Source: an uncultured bacterium (GTDB lineage Bacteria; Hydrogenedentota; Hydrogenedentia; Hydrogenedentales; GCA-2746185). From it: a stretch of DNA of 49,520 nucleotides. Under the pieces are notes generated by a model. That model searched no databases, was not told where the DNA came from, and was given only the letters and a program-made list of their open reading frames with translations. Shown one piece after another: positions 8,867 to 17,617 of the stretch; position 1 is the first letter of the stretch; each line of letters starts with the position of its first letter. Location: contig CALLLL010000034.1 in assembly GCA_938082445.1 (NCBI GenBank), positions 1 through 49,520 on the forward strand, written 5' to 3'. The translations under genes were made by a program, and so were the position numbers.

Positions 8867-9259
8867 ATGAATAACGAAACTCTACAACTCGAATGGATCC
8901 CCGGCCAATTCGCCGTAGTCCAATTACCGGCCAACGCACCAATCCCCATGTGGGTTTTGGATGTAGACGGTTTTACCAATATTACCCGTACGCAAAACGA
9001 ACTATCCATAGTATGCCAGGAACAATATGTTCCTGAAGATGTGGATGCCGACGGTGGATGGTTGGCATTATGCTTAGCTGAACCCGTTTCGTTTACAGAA
9101 ATTGGTTTGGTAGCAAAGCTGACCGGGACCTTGGCCGATGCAGGGGTGTCGCTCTTTGCCATTTCCACTTATGAAAATGACATCTTGCTGACCAAATCCA
9201 GTGACAGTATCGCCACCCGTCAAGCCTTAGGCCAAATCTGCGACATCTCTAAGCTCTAA
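8867..9259 (+). CDS. ACT-domain protein
   Basis: A 130-residue protein made of two ACT-like halves. The second is clear: EPVSFTEIGLVAKLTGTLADAGVSLFAISTYENDILL has the Gly-Leu, helix, Ala-Gly-Val-Ser and Ser-Thr-Tyr pattern of the ACT_7/CASTOR-type ACT domain. Such stand-alone proteins are generally small-molecule (often amino acid) sensors or remain uncharacterised. There is no export signal. It lies 49 bases after coaBC in the same direction and may be the operon's last gene, although a short hairpin (CGGAAAC...GTTTCCG, 8820-8841) sits between them. Its ribosome site is weak. It ends two bases from the end of the convergent sulfatase gene. Confidence 0.8.
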   Translation: MNNETLQLEWIPGQFAVVQLPANAPIPMWVLDVDGFTNITRTQNELSIVCQEQYVPEDVDADGGWLALCLAEPVSFTEIGLVAKLTGTLADAGVSLFAISTYENDILLTKSSDSIATRQALGQICDISKL

Positions 9260-9261
9260 GT

Positions 9262-10689
9262 TTATTTTTTCTTAGGCTTCTCATGGTTGAATTTAAACCA
9301 TTTGGATTCCGTGCGCGCATTGACTAAATGTTGATCAATTTGTTCCACAATTTTGGGATATTGATCAGATACATCCGTCACTTCACCTATATCCCCACTA
9401 AGATCATACAGTTTGAGTGGGCTGTTGGGGTCTTTGTTAACGTTATAGCGAATACCCTTCCAATTGCCCATGCGCACCGCTTGGCGTCCACCACGTTCGA
9501 AAAACTCCCAATATAAATAGTCGTGCGCTTTTTGGCGTTTGCCGGTTAATTCTGGGAGGAACGAAATACCATCATGCTCAGCCTCAGTTTTGGTGTCCGC
9601 TAAATCCAAGCAGGTTGCAAAGAAATCCCAGTGTGCACCGATGTGATCACTATTTTTGCCTGCGTTCACCTTACCGGGCCAACGCACAATCATCGGTACA
9701 CGAATGCCGCCTTCATAAAGATCACGCTTCAATCCTTTTAACGGACCATTACTATCGAAGAAACGATAATCATGCCCGCCTTCAGCGTGGGGGCCGTTGT
9801 CACTGGTAAACATGACGATGGTGTTGTCATCGATGCCCAATTCTTTGAGGCGCGTCATCAGCGAACCGATGTCACGGTCCAATCGGGTGACCATCGCTGC
9901 AAAAGCTGCACGCGGCTGAGCTTGGTCGCCATAATCGCGTTCACTTCTGCGTTTGTATGGCTTTTCCTCCCCGAACTTTCCAGCGTATTGATCCATTGAA
10001 TCTTTTGGAGCTACCATCTCTGCATGCGGAATGGTATAAGCTAAGTATAAGAAAAATGGGTTCTCCGCATTGCGTTCTACAAACCCCAATGCTTCCTCTG
10101 TCATGCGATCGTGTGCGAAGGTGCCTGTCATGCCCAAGCGGTCATTTTCAGGGAACATATCCTTGGTCTCATTTTTCCAGAGATAAGGCGGGTAAAAGAA
10201 GTGTGCGTTGTGCTGATCCAAAAAACCGTAGAAAAAATCAAACCCTTTTTTGGTGGGAACCGCGTTAGTTCCTTCCGCACCCAGTCCCCATTTACCCACA
10301 ATGCCTGTTGCATAACCAGCCTCCTTTAATACTTCGGCAATGGTCACGTCTTCAGGTTTTAATCCAATATGTTCTTCGCCAAATTTACGACCGTTTCCGC
10401 GAACACGCGTGTGGCCTGTGTGCTGACCTGTCATGATAGTGCTGCGGGTAGGGGCGCATACGGTACTGCCGGAATAAAATTGAGTGAAACGCATGCCCTC
10501 ATTGGCAAGAGAATCGATGTGTGGGGTAGTGAAATTGCTTTGTCCGTAGCAACTCAAGTCACCATAGCCTAAATCATCGGCCATGATGAAGATAATATTG
10601 GGGCGAGACTTGGAAGACTCTGCTAAAGTGGTATTAGAGTATATCAGTCCCAAGACAACTGCAAGGCCGATGTAAATAAGATTTCGCAT
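9262..10689 (-). CDS. Secreted arylsulfatase-type sulfatase
   Basis: A 475-residue S1-type sulfatase with a signal peptide (about 1-23). The metal-binding start of the mature domain is NIIFIMADDLGYGDL, and the active-site motif CAPTRS places the formylglycine precursor at Cys78. DNTIVMFTSDNGPH is the second metal-binding segment, and GIRVPMIVRWPGK closes the conserved core. It hydrolyses sulfate esters, probably from glycans, in the periplasm or outside the cell. The Cys must be oxidised to formylglycine by a maturation enzyme, and none with an intact active site is seen in this window. A ribosome site, AAGGAAA, precedes the ATG. Just upstream, 10701-10735 can fold into a bulged hairpin of unknown meaning. 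The protein ends in a Lys-rich tail. Confidence 0.93.
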   Translation of the reverse strand: MRNLIYIGLAVVLGLIYSNTTLAESSKSRPNIIFIMADDLGYGDLSCYGQSNFTTPHIDSLANEGMRFTQFYSGSTVCAPTRSTIMTGQHTGHTRVRGNGRKFGEEHIGLKPEDVTIAEVLKEAGYATGIVGKWGLGAEGTNAVPTKKGFDFFYGFLDQHNAHFFYPPYLWKNETKDMFPENDRLGMTGTFAHDRMTEEALGFVERNAENPFFLYLAYTIPHAEMVAPKDSMDQYAGKFGEEKPYKRRSERDYGDQAQPRAAFAAMVTRLDRDIGSLMTRLKELGIDDNTIVMFTSDNGPHAEGGHDYRFFDSNGPLKGLKRDLYEGGIRVPMIVRWPGKVNAGKNSDHIGAHWDFFATCLDLADTKTEAEHDGISFLPELTGKRQKAHDYLYWEFFERGGRQAVRMGNWKGIRYNVNKDPNSPLKLYDLSGDIGEVTDVSDQYPKIVEQIDQHLVNARTESKWFKFNHEKPKKK

Positions 10690-10780
10690 AGTGTTTCCTT
10701 TTCTTCAAGCAATCATAACCAGCTGAAGAAAAAGTATAGCACACCTGTTGGCGATAGCGAAGCAAAAGGACTTGTTGTGG

Positions 10781-12264
10781 TTAGAGAAGAGTTCTGCCCA
10801 CGGTTCCCCAAACTTTATTGCTGTGGGACTTAATTACCAAATTACCTTTGGGGTCAATGAGAATCAGACCGCTGGAAAATTCTAGGGCAAAGGTTTTGTG
10901 AATGGTGGCAATCTGCTCTTTACTCAAAGCAATCTGGGTCCAGTAATAATTGTCCTGTTGTGCCAGATTTAAATCTGATAGCGTATGATTTTTGCCCAGG
11001 TTCATGCCAAAGCACACAATATTTTTCGCGTTGGCTACGCGAGAATATAGTTCCTTGCGTTCATTGGTGTTAGCTTTGTCACGGTATCGGTCTTGCATCC
11101 AAAAATCAATTAATACATATTTGCCTTTGTAATCCGAAAGTTTAAAGGCTTTTCCATCTAATGTTTTACCGACGATTTCAGGGACTGGAGAACCTTTCGA
11201 CAATATAGTCTGAACTTCAACGCTCACTAATCCGATATCCAGTGGTTCATCACTACGTCCGCCATCCATAGGAGGAACGACAATCTCCATGGAGACACGA
11301 CCAATCAAATCACCCCATTCACCGGGGTCGCCTTTTACCGGATTATTGATGTAGGCTTCTAGGGTATACTCACCCGCCGGTACGTCTTCGGCTCGAAATC
11401 GCCCATCCGACTCCACTGTAAGTATGTAGGATCGACGGGCCTTACTGTGCGCCTTGCCGACATCCGACTTCCACCAGTCCGCATGCCATTTGCTCTTTTC
11501 AGTTGATGTCATTGTTTCGAAATCGTCTGGATAATTTCGGTCAGGTGCTTTAGATGTGATCGAGTGTCGTCCGACATCGATAGCCTCAACTACATCAGGT
11601 ATTTCAAATCGGCCAATTACAGGACGGCCCATACCGCCAAGGTTGAAGGTAGAGGTCTTGCCGAGAGTAACCTCTACTGTGCCACGTCTTACGTAATGGG
11701 TACGATATTTACTCTGAATACTTCCACGGTAGATGTCTACATTTGTAGGGACTACTCGTTCAAAAATAAAATGGCCTTGATTATCTGTATCTGTATTGTA
11801 ATGACCATTAATCCAGTTTCCAAAATAGCCAAGCGCAGAAATACTCACCGGTTGATTGTTCGCCAACTCACTTCCAATAGTATAGGTTCCCTCAATACGC
11901 CCCCAGGGTGTGAGAGTGATCGTATTGTTGGCCTCAAACTCTTTCTGGGACACTAGAGCCACGCCGTTACTGTTGGCAATGAACAATTTGTAGGGTTCAA
12001 CTTGAGCCGAAAATGTGAATTCACCTTTGACATTAGTATTTAGTCTCGGTCCATCACCTTTTACAACCCCATTATTGAAGTAAACGGTATTATTGGCAGT
12101 AGCAATAAATACTTCGGTTAAGGATACGGGGTTCCCATTTTCATACACGACTCTACCCGAAATATCTTCATCGCAATGGTTGTTTGCGAAAACAAAAGAA
12201 GTGATGCTGTAAGAGCGAACAAACACGATGTAGCCCATTTACCCAAACTCATTCCTGTACCCAT
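10781..12264 (-). CDS. Exported redoxin-like protein with beta-sandwich repeats; frameshifted near its signal peptide
   Basis: The main frame encodes carboxypeptidase-regulatory-like beta-sandwich segments (SGRVVYENGNPVS; WGRIEGTYTIG; DGRFRAEDVPAGEYTLEAY) followed by a C-terminal thioredoxin-fold/redoxin domain (about the last 140 residues: FKLSDYKGKYVLIDFWMQ...). In TlpA-type proteins FW is followed by a CxxC pair, but here it reads WMQDRYRDKA, so thiol redox activity is unlikely. The open frame begins at 12238 without a ribosome site. A GGGAG site precedes an ATG at 12264 in another frame, and that frame encodes a textbook signal peptide (WATSCLFALTASLLL... ending near TTIA). One missing base around 12170-12195 would join the two. 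The gene is therefore either a recent pseudogene or carries a sequencing error. It is the last gene of a minus-strand set with the small membrane protein and PQQ-like gene. Confidence 0.7.
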
Positions 12265-12290
12265 CAGGATTCTCCCAAATTTTTGATGAT

Positions 12291-12521
12291 CTATTTTTTC
12301 TTTTCTTTTTTAACAACTTCCTGCATGGGCAATCCAGCCCAATGTAATATAGCTCCGGTTACGGCAAAGAGACAGGCCGAAGCCATCAATACGGTCGTCA
12401 CCCAAGGCGGGGGCTCGGAAATGATATCTGTATCACCCACTAAAAACCATGTGAAAATTAATGTGATAATGGATACTGCAAAGCAAGCATATTCTATTCG
12501 CGTTAATATCGTGCGCACCAA
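12291..12521 (-). CDS. Small two-helix membrane protein
   Basis: About 76 residues with two hydrophobic segments (roughly residues 10-30 and 42-65) joined by a short polar loop containing EPPPW, and a Lys/Glu-rich C-terminus (EVVKKEKKK). The likely start is TTG 12521 or GTG 12518, with AAGGAA upstream. It begins ten bases after the PQQ-like gene stops and ends 26 bases before the redoxin-like gene starts, so the three are probably co-transcribed. I do not recognise the family. The short spacing, ribosome site and protein-like composition support it as real. Confidence 0.55.
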   Translation of the reverse strand: MVRTILTRIEYACFAVSIITLIFTWFLVGDTDIISEPPPWVTTVLMASACLFAVTGAILHWAGLPMQEVVKKEKKK

Positions 12522-12530
12522 GAAAGTTCC

Positions 12531-13829
12531 TTATTCTTCTATGCGGTATAAAAAGCCAGGAGTCCGCAAAAATAATGCGTTTCCAAAGACCGCAGGTGAG
12601 GCCATGAAGCCTTCTTCCAATTCATTCACGGACGCCACCTCAAAGGTGCGTCCCGCTTTCAGTACGGTAGTTTTACCTTGCTTACTATAGCAATAAATGT
12701 GGCCATTTGCATATAAGGTTGAGGCCATGTAGTTGCCTCCGATGCGTTCACTCCAAACGACTTCGCCAGTTTCTGCATCCAGACAACTCACGATTCCGCG
12801 ATCGGTCAACACATACAAAAGTCCATCCACTATTACCGGAGAAGCAGTGTCGGGTTTCTGGGATTTTTCGGAAAACTTCCAGGCAACATAGTCATCGCCA
12901 ATGGCGCCTTTGCCATCTAGTTTGATGGATCGACTTTCTTGCGTACCATACCCTAGCGCCACATATGCCAGACCTTTATGGAGTACAGGACGTATAGATG
13001 GGGTGAATCCTGGCGTCGCCATCGACCAAAGTTCTTTACCCGTCTTGGGTTCGTAGCCAAAGATAGAGCAGCCACCTACACTAAGTAACAAAGGCTGATC
13101 ATTTACCTCAGTAATGACTGGCGTGGAAAACGCTTTACGTAAATCCCCGTCGCGCTTGGGTTTTCCGTTATCATCCAAATCATCCCATTTTGTTGTGCGA
13201 TCAGTACGCCATACGGTATCCCCGGTATCGACGTTGAGCGCAATGGTGTATTGTTGATCCACACCGTCAAAAGTAAGAATGAGTAAGTCTTCATACAGAA
13301 TCACAGATGAGCCCGGACCACGATAATGGCGACACTCTAAGTTTTCGCGTTTCCAAAGGATTTTTTTCGTTTTAGTATCAATACACGCTGTGCCGTAGCT
13401 GCCGAAGTGTACAAACAATCGTCCGTCACGAATGGCTGAAGTGGGTGAAGCATATCCGTTAACGGTATTACCCAATTCTTCCGGTGAATCGCTGTGAAAA
13501 AAATGTTCGTTGTAGACGATTTTTCCCGTCTGCGCGTTAACGCCCATTACATAATAATCTGTACCGTCTTCATCGGCTCCGGTGATCCAAAGTGTATCGC
13601 TTTCGATAACCGGAGAGGACCATCCTTTGTGGGCAATAGGCGTTTTCCATTTGACGTTTTGGGTTTCAGACCATACTGTTGGAATATTCGATTTATCTGG
13701 AGCGTGACCATTTTGGTAGGGGCCGCGAAATTCGGGCCAAGGAACGGGGCTTTGAGCATGTACTTGTTGACTTAAACACGCGATTAAAACACAAGCTAAA
13801 ACTTTCGTGACACGTATAACACGACGCAT
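12531..13829 (-). CDS. Exported PQQ-binding-like beta-propeller protein
   Basis: A 432-residue protein with a signal peptide (about 1-25, ending QQVHA). Seven or eight propeller blades carry the typical pattern of a Trp/Gly-rich closing strand, for example YVMGVNAQTGKIVY, SCLDAETGEVVW and FGYEPKTGKELWS. This is the BamB/PQQ-enzyme-like propeller family common in PVC genomes. Bona fide PQQ dehydrogenases are longer and have a disulfide ring not seen here, so a scaffold or binding role is more likely than dehydrogenase activity. AGGAGG precedes the ATG. It is followed by the small membrane protein and the redoxin-like gene. The HDOD gene ends 33 bases upstream on the same strand. Confidence 0.85.
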   Translation of the reverse strand: MRRVIRVTKVLACVLIACLSQQVHAQSPVPWPEFRGPYQNGHAPDKSNIPTVWSETQNVKWKTPIAHKGWSSPVIESDTLWITGADEDGTDYYVMGVNAQTGKIVYNEHFFHSDSPEELGNTVNGYASPTSAIRDGRLFVHFGSYGTACIDTKTKKILWKRENLECRHYRGPGSSVILYEDLLILTFDGVDQQYTIALNVDTGDTVWRTDRTTKWDDLDDNGKPKRDGDLRKAFSTPVITEVNDQPLLLSVGGCSIFGYEPKTGKELWSMATPGFTPSIRPVLHKGLAYVALGYGTQESRSIKLDGKGAIGDDYVAWKFSEKSQKPDTASPVIVDGLLYVLTDRGIVSCLDAETGEVVWSERIGGNYMASTLYANGHIYCYSKQGKTTVLKAGRTFEVASVNELEEGFMASPAVFGNALFLRTPGFLYRIEE

Positions 13830-13862
13830 GGTCGTCCTCCTGCTTTCGGGGTTAGTGCGCGA

Positions 13863-15173
13863 TTATAAAAGGGGTAAGTCAGTATCCGAAAGAGATACCT
13901 GACTGTAAATGGATAATACCTGCTCCTCACTCAAATTAAGAATGGACATGCCCTGTCCGCAATCGGCTAAATCCAAACGTCCCTCAGCATGATCATCGGG
14001 CGAGATGCGCGATAAGGTATCGGCAATTTCAACCAATGCCACTACCGATCGATTTGATTCACGCGCAAGTGTTGGCGCATGGTGGAAGCGAATACATTCC
14101 TGCAATATCTCAGGGAAATCCCAATGCTCTGCCAATTGATGCCCAGCCTCATTGTGGCTGATGCCCAGTAACATTTCTTCGGATTTCACCAACATAGGCC
14201 CTTTTAATTCAGGGTCTATTTTTCCGTAATACTCCGGCACTATATGGGCCAAGGCCAATCGACCCAAATCATGCAATAAGGCTGCAGAGAACAATCCTGT
14301 ATTGGTTACACGCAGTTCCTTCGCAAAAGCTTTGGCGATGGTGGCGCATACCATAGATTCGCGCCAAAATTGTTCGTAGCTCACTCCTGAATCAGATTTA
14401 AAAGCATCCACTACGGCAGAGGTGATGACCACCGAATAGGTTTCTGTTAGACCGAGCAAGGAAACGGCTAGTTGGACACTATCGACTTGTTGCGAAAATC
14501 CATAGGCTGCGGAATTCGCTACCTTTAAAACTTTGGCGGCAATGGCCGGATCGCGTTCCACCACTTCACCGACTTCAGCAGCTGAGCCTGATTCACTCAG
14601 AAGCATCTCACGTACTTTATGAACTGTATCGGGTAAGGCCGGCAATGAGTCTAGATGTCGCAACATTGTTGCTGCTGTGGTAAGTTTTAGACTCCCTTCT
14701 AATTGTTTACGAGAAGGCTTAGTTTGATCTTGTGAATAGAAACGATTGAAACACGATTCAATATCATCACTCGAAGCAATGAAAGGGCGTATTTCCAATC
14801 CCAATTCAAGTTCCAATAAATCGATCGTACCGACATCCAACGGGCACATCATCGCCAGCGTTAGTACTTCCCCGTTGAGTTCAATGGGCATGACTTCATT
14901 TTTCAGGGCAAATTCAGGCGCAATAAGATCTACCACCTCTTGCTCAATGTCATATTGTGCTAAATCGATGGCAGAAAAGGCGTTTGGGCCTGACAGAAAC
15001 TCTAAAAATTCATCTGTATTGAGGGCGCCCATCGACATTAATACATTAATTATCCGTGCCCCAGAGTTCTTCTGTATTTCCAAGGCTTTACGCAACTGTA
15101 ACTCAGTGATTAAATCTGCTGAGAGCAGTAATTCGCCGATTCGGGCTCTATGCTCATCTAATTCTGGTGCCAT
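13863..15173 (-). CDS. HDOD-domain signalling protein with a type II secretion ATPase-like N-terminal domain
   Basis: 436 residues. About 1-150 is a GspE/MshE N-terminal-type domain: ARIGELLLSADLI...LRKALEIQ, then the Pro-Ile-Leu strand and LTLAMMCPLD. In MshE this region binds cyclic di-GMP through an R-L-G-x-x-L motif; here it reads R11-I-G-E-L-L. About 185-390 is an HDOD domain (LPALPDTVHKV, DPAIAAKVLKVANSAAYG, LLHDLGRLAL, HNEAGHQLAEHWDFP), a non-catalytic relative of HD phosphohydrolases used in signalling. The start is ATG 15173, chosen because GGGGAGA precedes it; an upstream extension to 15266 has no ribosome site and no conserved sequence. It is a cytoplasmic regulator, partner unknown. 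Confidence 0.85.
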   Translation of the reverse strand: MAPELDEHRARIGELLLSADLITELQLRKALEIQKNSGARIINVLMSMGALNTDEFLEFLSGPNAFSAIDLAQYDIEQEVVDLIAPEFALKNEVMPIELNGEVLTLAMMCPLDVGTIDLLELELGLEIRPFIASSDDIESCFNRFYSQDQTKPSRKQLEGSLKLTTAATMLRHLDSLPALPDTVHKVREMLLSESGSAAEVGEVVERDPAIAAKVLKVANSAAYGFSQQVDSVQLAVSLLGLTETYSVVITSAVVDAFKSDSGVSYEQFWRESMVCATIAKAFAKELRVTNTGLFSAALLHDLGRLALAHIVPEYYGKIDPELKGPMLVKSEEMLLGISHNEAGHQLAEHWDFPEILQECIRFHHAPTLARESNRSVVALVEIADTLSRISPDDHAEGRLDLADCGQGMSILNLSEEQVLSIYSQVSLSDTDLPLL

Positions 15174-15314
15174 GTAGGCTTCTCCCCTTAATGTTCCAAT
15201 TATAGTATGGTCCAAAAACAGGGATAGATCAAGTGATCTATTGAATTTTTCGCATTTTTCGCCCACTCCCGCCTCGAGCTAAGTCTATATTCAATAAGAC
15301 TTTCGGTGGACTCG

Positions 15315-15344
15315 TTGACATTTAGCGTGGTGTGACCGTAGTAT
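15315..15344 (+). promoter_or_regulatory. Predicted promoter for the Tat-exported oxidoreductase
   Basis: A perfect TTGACA (15315-15320), an 18-base spacer and TAGTAT (15339-15344) lie about 45 bases before the ATG at 15390. It faces away from the HDOD gene, so the two genes are divergently transcribed from the 216-base gap. Confidence 0.5.
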
Positions 15345-15389
15345 TGAAACGCTTCATATACGTTTAATTAACCTATTCAGGAATGATTC

Positions 15390-16676
15390 ATGACTCAGCC
15401 AACTCGTAGAGAATTTATCAGCACCTCCGCCAAATCCGTGGCAACTGCCGCAACTGTTTCTGCTTTATCCACTCAGACCCAAGTGCAAGCTGCCGAAAAG
15501 CCTCTTCGCGTTGCTGTCATTGGTACCGGGAATCAAGGTAGTGGACATGCCAGAGTGTATAACAGTATGGAAAATGCTGAACTGGTGGCTATCTGCGATC
15601 TCGATCCAACGCGGCGAGCAAAAATTATGGGTGAACTCACCAAATCCCCCAATGTAAAAGCCACGGATAATTTCGAGGATATCATTAACGATCCCAGTAT
15701 TGAAGCAGTCAGTATCGCAACCCCGGATCATTGGCATACTCCGTTAGCCCTTCATGCGCTCAAAGCGGGTAAACATGTCTATGTAGAAAAGCCGTGTTCG
15801 CATAATATTTATGAGGCCAAAGTTCTTGGAGAGGCCACCAAGAAAACCGGTCTTTGTGTACAACACGGAACTCACTCGCGTGGAAGTAAAGGCATTCAAG
15901 ATGCCATGGCTTTTATACGCTCCGGCAAAATGGGCACCATCCGAATGGCCAAAGCCATTAACCACCAAAAGCGTGGTCCCATAGGAAAAGCTCCAGAGCG
16001 CCCTATCCCTGAAGGCGTAAACTATGACCGTTGGCTAGGCCCTGCACCCAACCACGCCTTCACCCCAAATCGTTGGCATTATAACTGGCATTGGTTCTGG
16101 GACTACGGTGGCGGAGATATGGTCAATGATGGAATTCACCAAGTGGACCAAGCGCGTTGGGGGCTGGGCGTAGGCCTGCCCAACCGTATCACCGGATCTG
16201 CTGCACAATTGTGGTATCAAGATGATCATGAAACACCTGACACCCAAACCATCGTATTTGAATATGACAATTGCCACCTGCTTTATGAAATGCGATTGTG
16301 GACCGGCTACAAACTCGAAGGTCATGACAACGGTGTGGTGTTCTATGGCGACAAAGGAAAAGTTACCATAGGGCGTAAAGGTTGCTTCTATGAATTCATT
16401 GGGGAGGCACCAGTGAAAATTGGTGACGGTGCCAACTTCGGCGCAAACATTCAAAACTTTATCACCGCTGCCCGCGCCAATGATCCAAGTTTACTGCAAG
16501 GACCCATCGAAGAAGGCATCCTCTCCAGTACACTCTGCAACATGGGAAACATTGTGGGACGTATCGGCCGAAGCCTCGATTGGGACAATGACTCATGGGC
16601 GTTTAAAAACGATGATGAAGCCAACGCGCTCATTAAGCGCACGTATCGCAAAGGGTATGAGTTGCCTGTAGTGTAG
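15390..16676 (+). CDS. Tat-exported Gfo/Idh/MocA-family oxidoreductase
   Basis: 428 residues. The N-terminus carries a twin-arginine signal (TRREFIST, residues 5-12) followed by an Ala/Thr-rich hydrophobic stretch ending near VQAAEK. The NAD(P)-binding Rossmann domain (about 38-165) has VAVIGTGNQGSGHA, and EKPCSHN is the conserved EKP motif. The C-terminal alpha/beta domain includes HYNWHWFWDYGGGD and the conserved NDGIHQVDQARW helix. Tat export implies folding with bound cofactor in the cytoplasm. Periplasmic members in PVC bacteria are abundant but mostly unassigned; some act as glycosidases or sugar oxidoreductases with tightly bound nucleotide. It appears monocistronic, with a convergent gene ending six bases away. 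Confidence 0.88.
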   Translation: MTQPTRREFISTSAKSVATAATVSALSTQTQVQAAEKPLRVAVIGTGNQGSGHARVYNSMENAELVAICDLDPTRRAKIMGELTKSPNVKATDNFEDIINDPSIEAVSIATPDHWHTPLALHALKAGKHVYVEKPCSHNIYEAKVLGEATKKTGLCVQHGTHSRGSKGIQDAMAFIRSGKMGTIRMAKAINHQKRGPIGKAPERPIPEGVNYDRWLGPAPNHAFTPNRWHYNWHWFWDYGGGDMVNDGIHQVDQARWGLGVGLPNRITGSAAQLWYQDDHETPDTQTIVFEYDNCHLLYEMRLWTGYKLEGHDNGVVFYGDKGKVTIGRKGCFYEFIGEAPVKIGDGANFGANIQNFITAARANDPSLLQGPIEEGILSSTLCNMGNIVGRIGRSLDWDNDSWAFKNDDEANALIKRTYRKGYELPVV

Positions 16677-16681
16677 ATGGA

Positions 16682-17548
16682 TTATGGCGCGCCCCAAAAC
16701 AAGCGCCGAGCTCCATTCATCCCACATTTTTGGTATTGGTGATAGGCTTGCGCTGCGGCCTCTCTTACGGAATCACTATTCTTAGCTGAAGCCCATGTTC
16801 GAATGGCTGAATCAACAGTGTAGGCTTCAGGCGCCATAAAACCTGTAGTCAACAGGAGTGGATGAGCACCTGCTTTTTGTAATGAAGCTTCGAAATACGG
16901 TTTACTTTTGCAGGCAAGAATAAAAGCACTTCGGGCTGGGGCATTTGGACGTTTCGTAGGTGTTCCCAAGGCAAAATCCATTAAGCCATTGTGCCCAATA
17001 AAACCCACCAGATGCGATGCACTTCCGGCTTGAAGTACTTTGGATGTGTTGTTGTGAAAGGTTGTGACAGGTTCATCAATATGACCAGCTGAAAACTCCA
17101 AAAAGCGCTGAAGAGAGGCTTTTATTTGAGCGCCATCCCATGCATCTGCAACGATGTATACAGGAACTGCTTGTCCGTTTCGTTTTACCGATGTGTAGAA
17201 TACAGCCCGATCCAAAATGTGCATGTTTGCAGGCTTTTCGACCTCAACCTTTTTCCACCCCCCCTTACGCGTCAGATGGGTATTCACTCCATACAATGCG
17301 CCCCAATATAAATTGTTTCGTGGATCTTGTCCGTTTCCGATTAAGGCGGGTACTTTTACAATGCCTTGATTTTTATTGTCGCATAAAGCCACGATCACGT
17401 GAATGGTGATGGGCTTGCTTTGAGCGAGGTCTGCATCGATCCGCGCTTGTACTTCTTCGCCGGTGATGGCTATGGCCATAGGCGAAAAGAATACCCATGC
17501 GAATGGGCAAAGGAATAATGGAAGAAGTCGGCAATAGCTAAAAAACAT
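16682..17548 (-). CDS. Secreted protein with a possible caspase-like (clan CD) His/Cys pair
   Basis: 288 residues from ATG 17548, with a signal peptide (about 1-27, ending MAIA). I do not recognise it as a named family. It contains a conserved-looking N-terminal strand region (ITIHVIVALCDNKNQG; IGNGQDPRNNLYWGALYG). The second half shows a hydrophobic strand running into H186-N-G (LVGFIGHNG), then a second hydrophobic strand running into A-C213-K-S (SAFILACKS), then a third strand, LLLTTG. That order, strand-His-Gly and strand-Ala-Cys, is the arrangement of clan CD cysteine peptidases (caspase, gingipain, legumain type). The peptidase idea is inference from spacing only. The GTG at 17554 is an alternative start. 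Its ribosome site (AAAGGG) lies inside the right arm of a terminator-like hairpin. Confidence 0.6.
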   Translation of the reverse strand: MFFSYCRLLPLFLCPFAWVFFSPMAIAITGEEVQARIDADLAQSKPITIHVIVALCDNKNQGIVKVPALIGNGQDPRNNLYWGALYGVNTHLTRKGGWKKVEVEKPANMHILDRAVFYTSVKRNGQAVPVYIVADAWDGAQIKASLQRFLEFSAGHIDEPVTTFHNNTSKVLQAGSASHLVGFIGHNGLMDFALGTPTKRPNAPARSAFILACKSKPYFEASLQKAGAHPLLLTTGFMAPEAYTVDSAIRTWASAKNSDSVREAAAQAYHQYQKCGMNGARRLFWGAP

Positions 17549-17585
17549 ATACACCCTTTCAATAGGCTTACTGAAAGGGTGTATA
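17540..17585 (-). terminator. Intrinsic terminator overlapping the next gene's ribosome site and start
   Basis: On the minus strand a perfect 14-base-pair stem (17572-17585 with 17548-17561) and ten-base loop are followed, after two bases, by six T residues (17540-17545). It lies 32 bases after the rhodanese gene and would end the four-gene operon. The downstream stem arm contains AAAGGG and ends at the A of the ATG at 17548, so the hairpin also hides the ribosome site of the next gene. The U-tract is inside that gene's first codons. Confidence 0.75.
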
Positions 17586-17617
17586 CCTGTGAATAAAATT
17601 TAGTTCCGATGTGAACG

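Noticed and set aside
10701-10735. A bulged hairpin before the sulfatase at 9262-10689 as a regulatory element
   Set aside because: It is AT-rich, contains a bulge and has no T-tract; it may form by chance.
11564-11956. A 130-codon plus-strand frame inside the redoxin-like gene
   Set aside because: No ribosome site, no motif, and the opposite strand encodes clear beta-sandwich repeats.
14746-15177. A 143-codon plus-strand frame inside the HDOD gene
   Set aside because: Antisense to a recognisable N-terminal domain; low-complexity Ser/Asn-rich translation typical of shadow frames.
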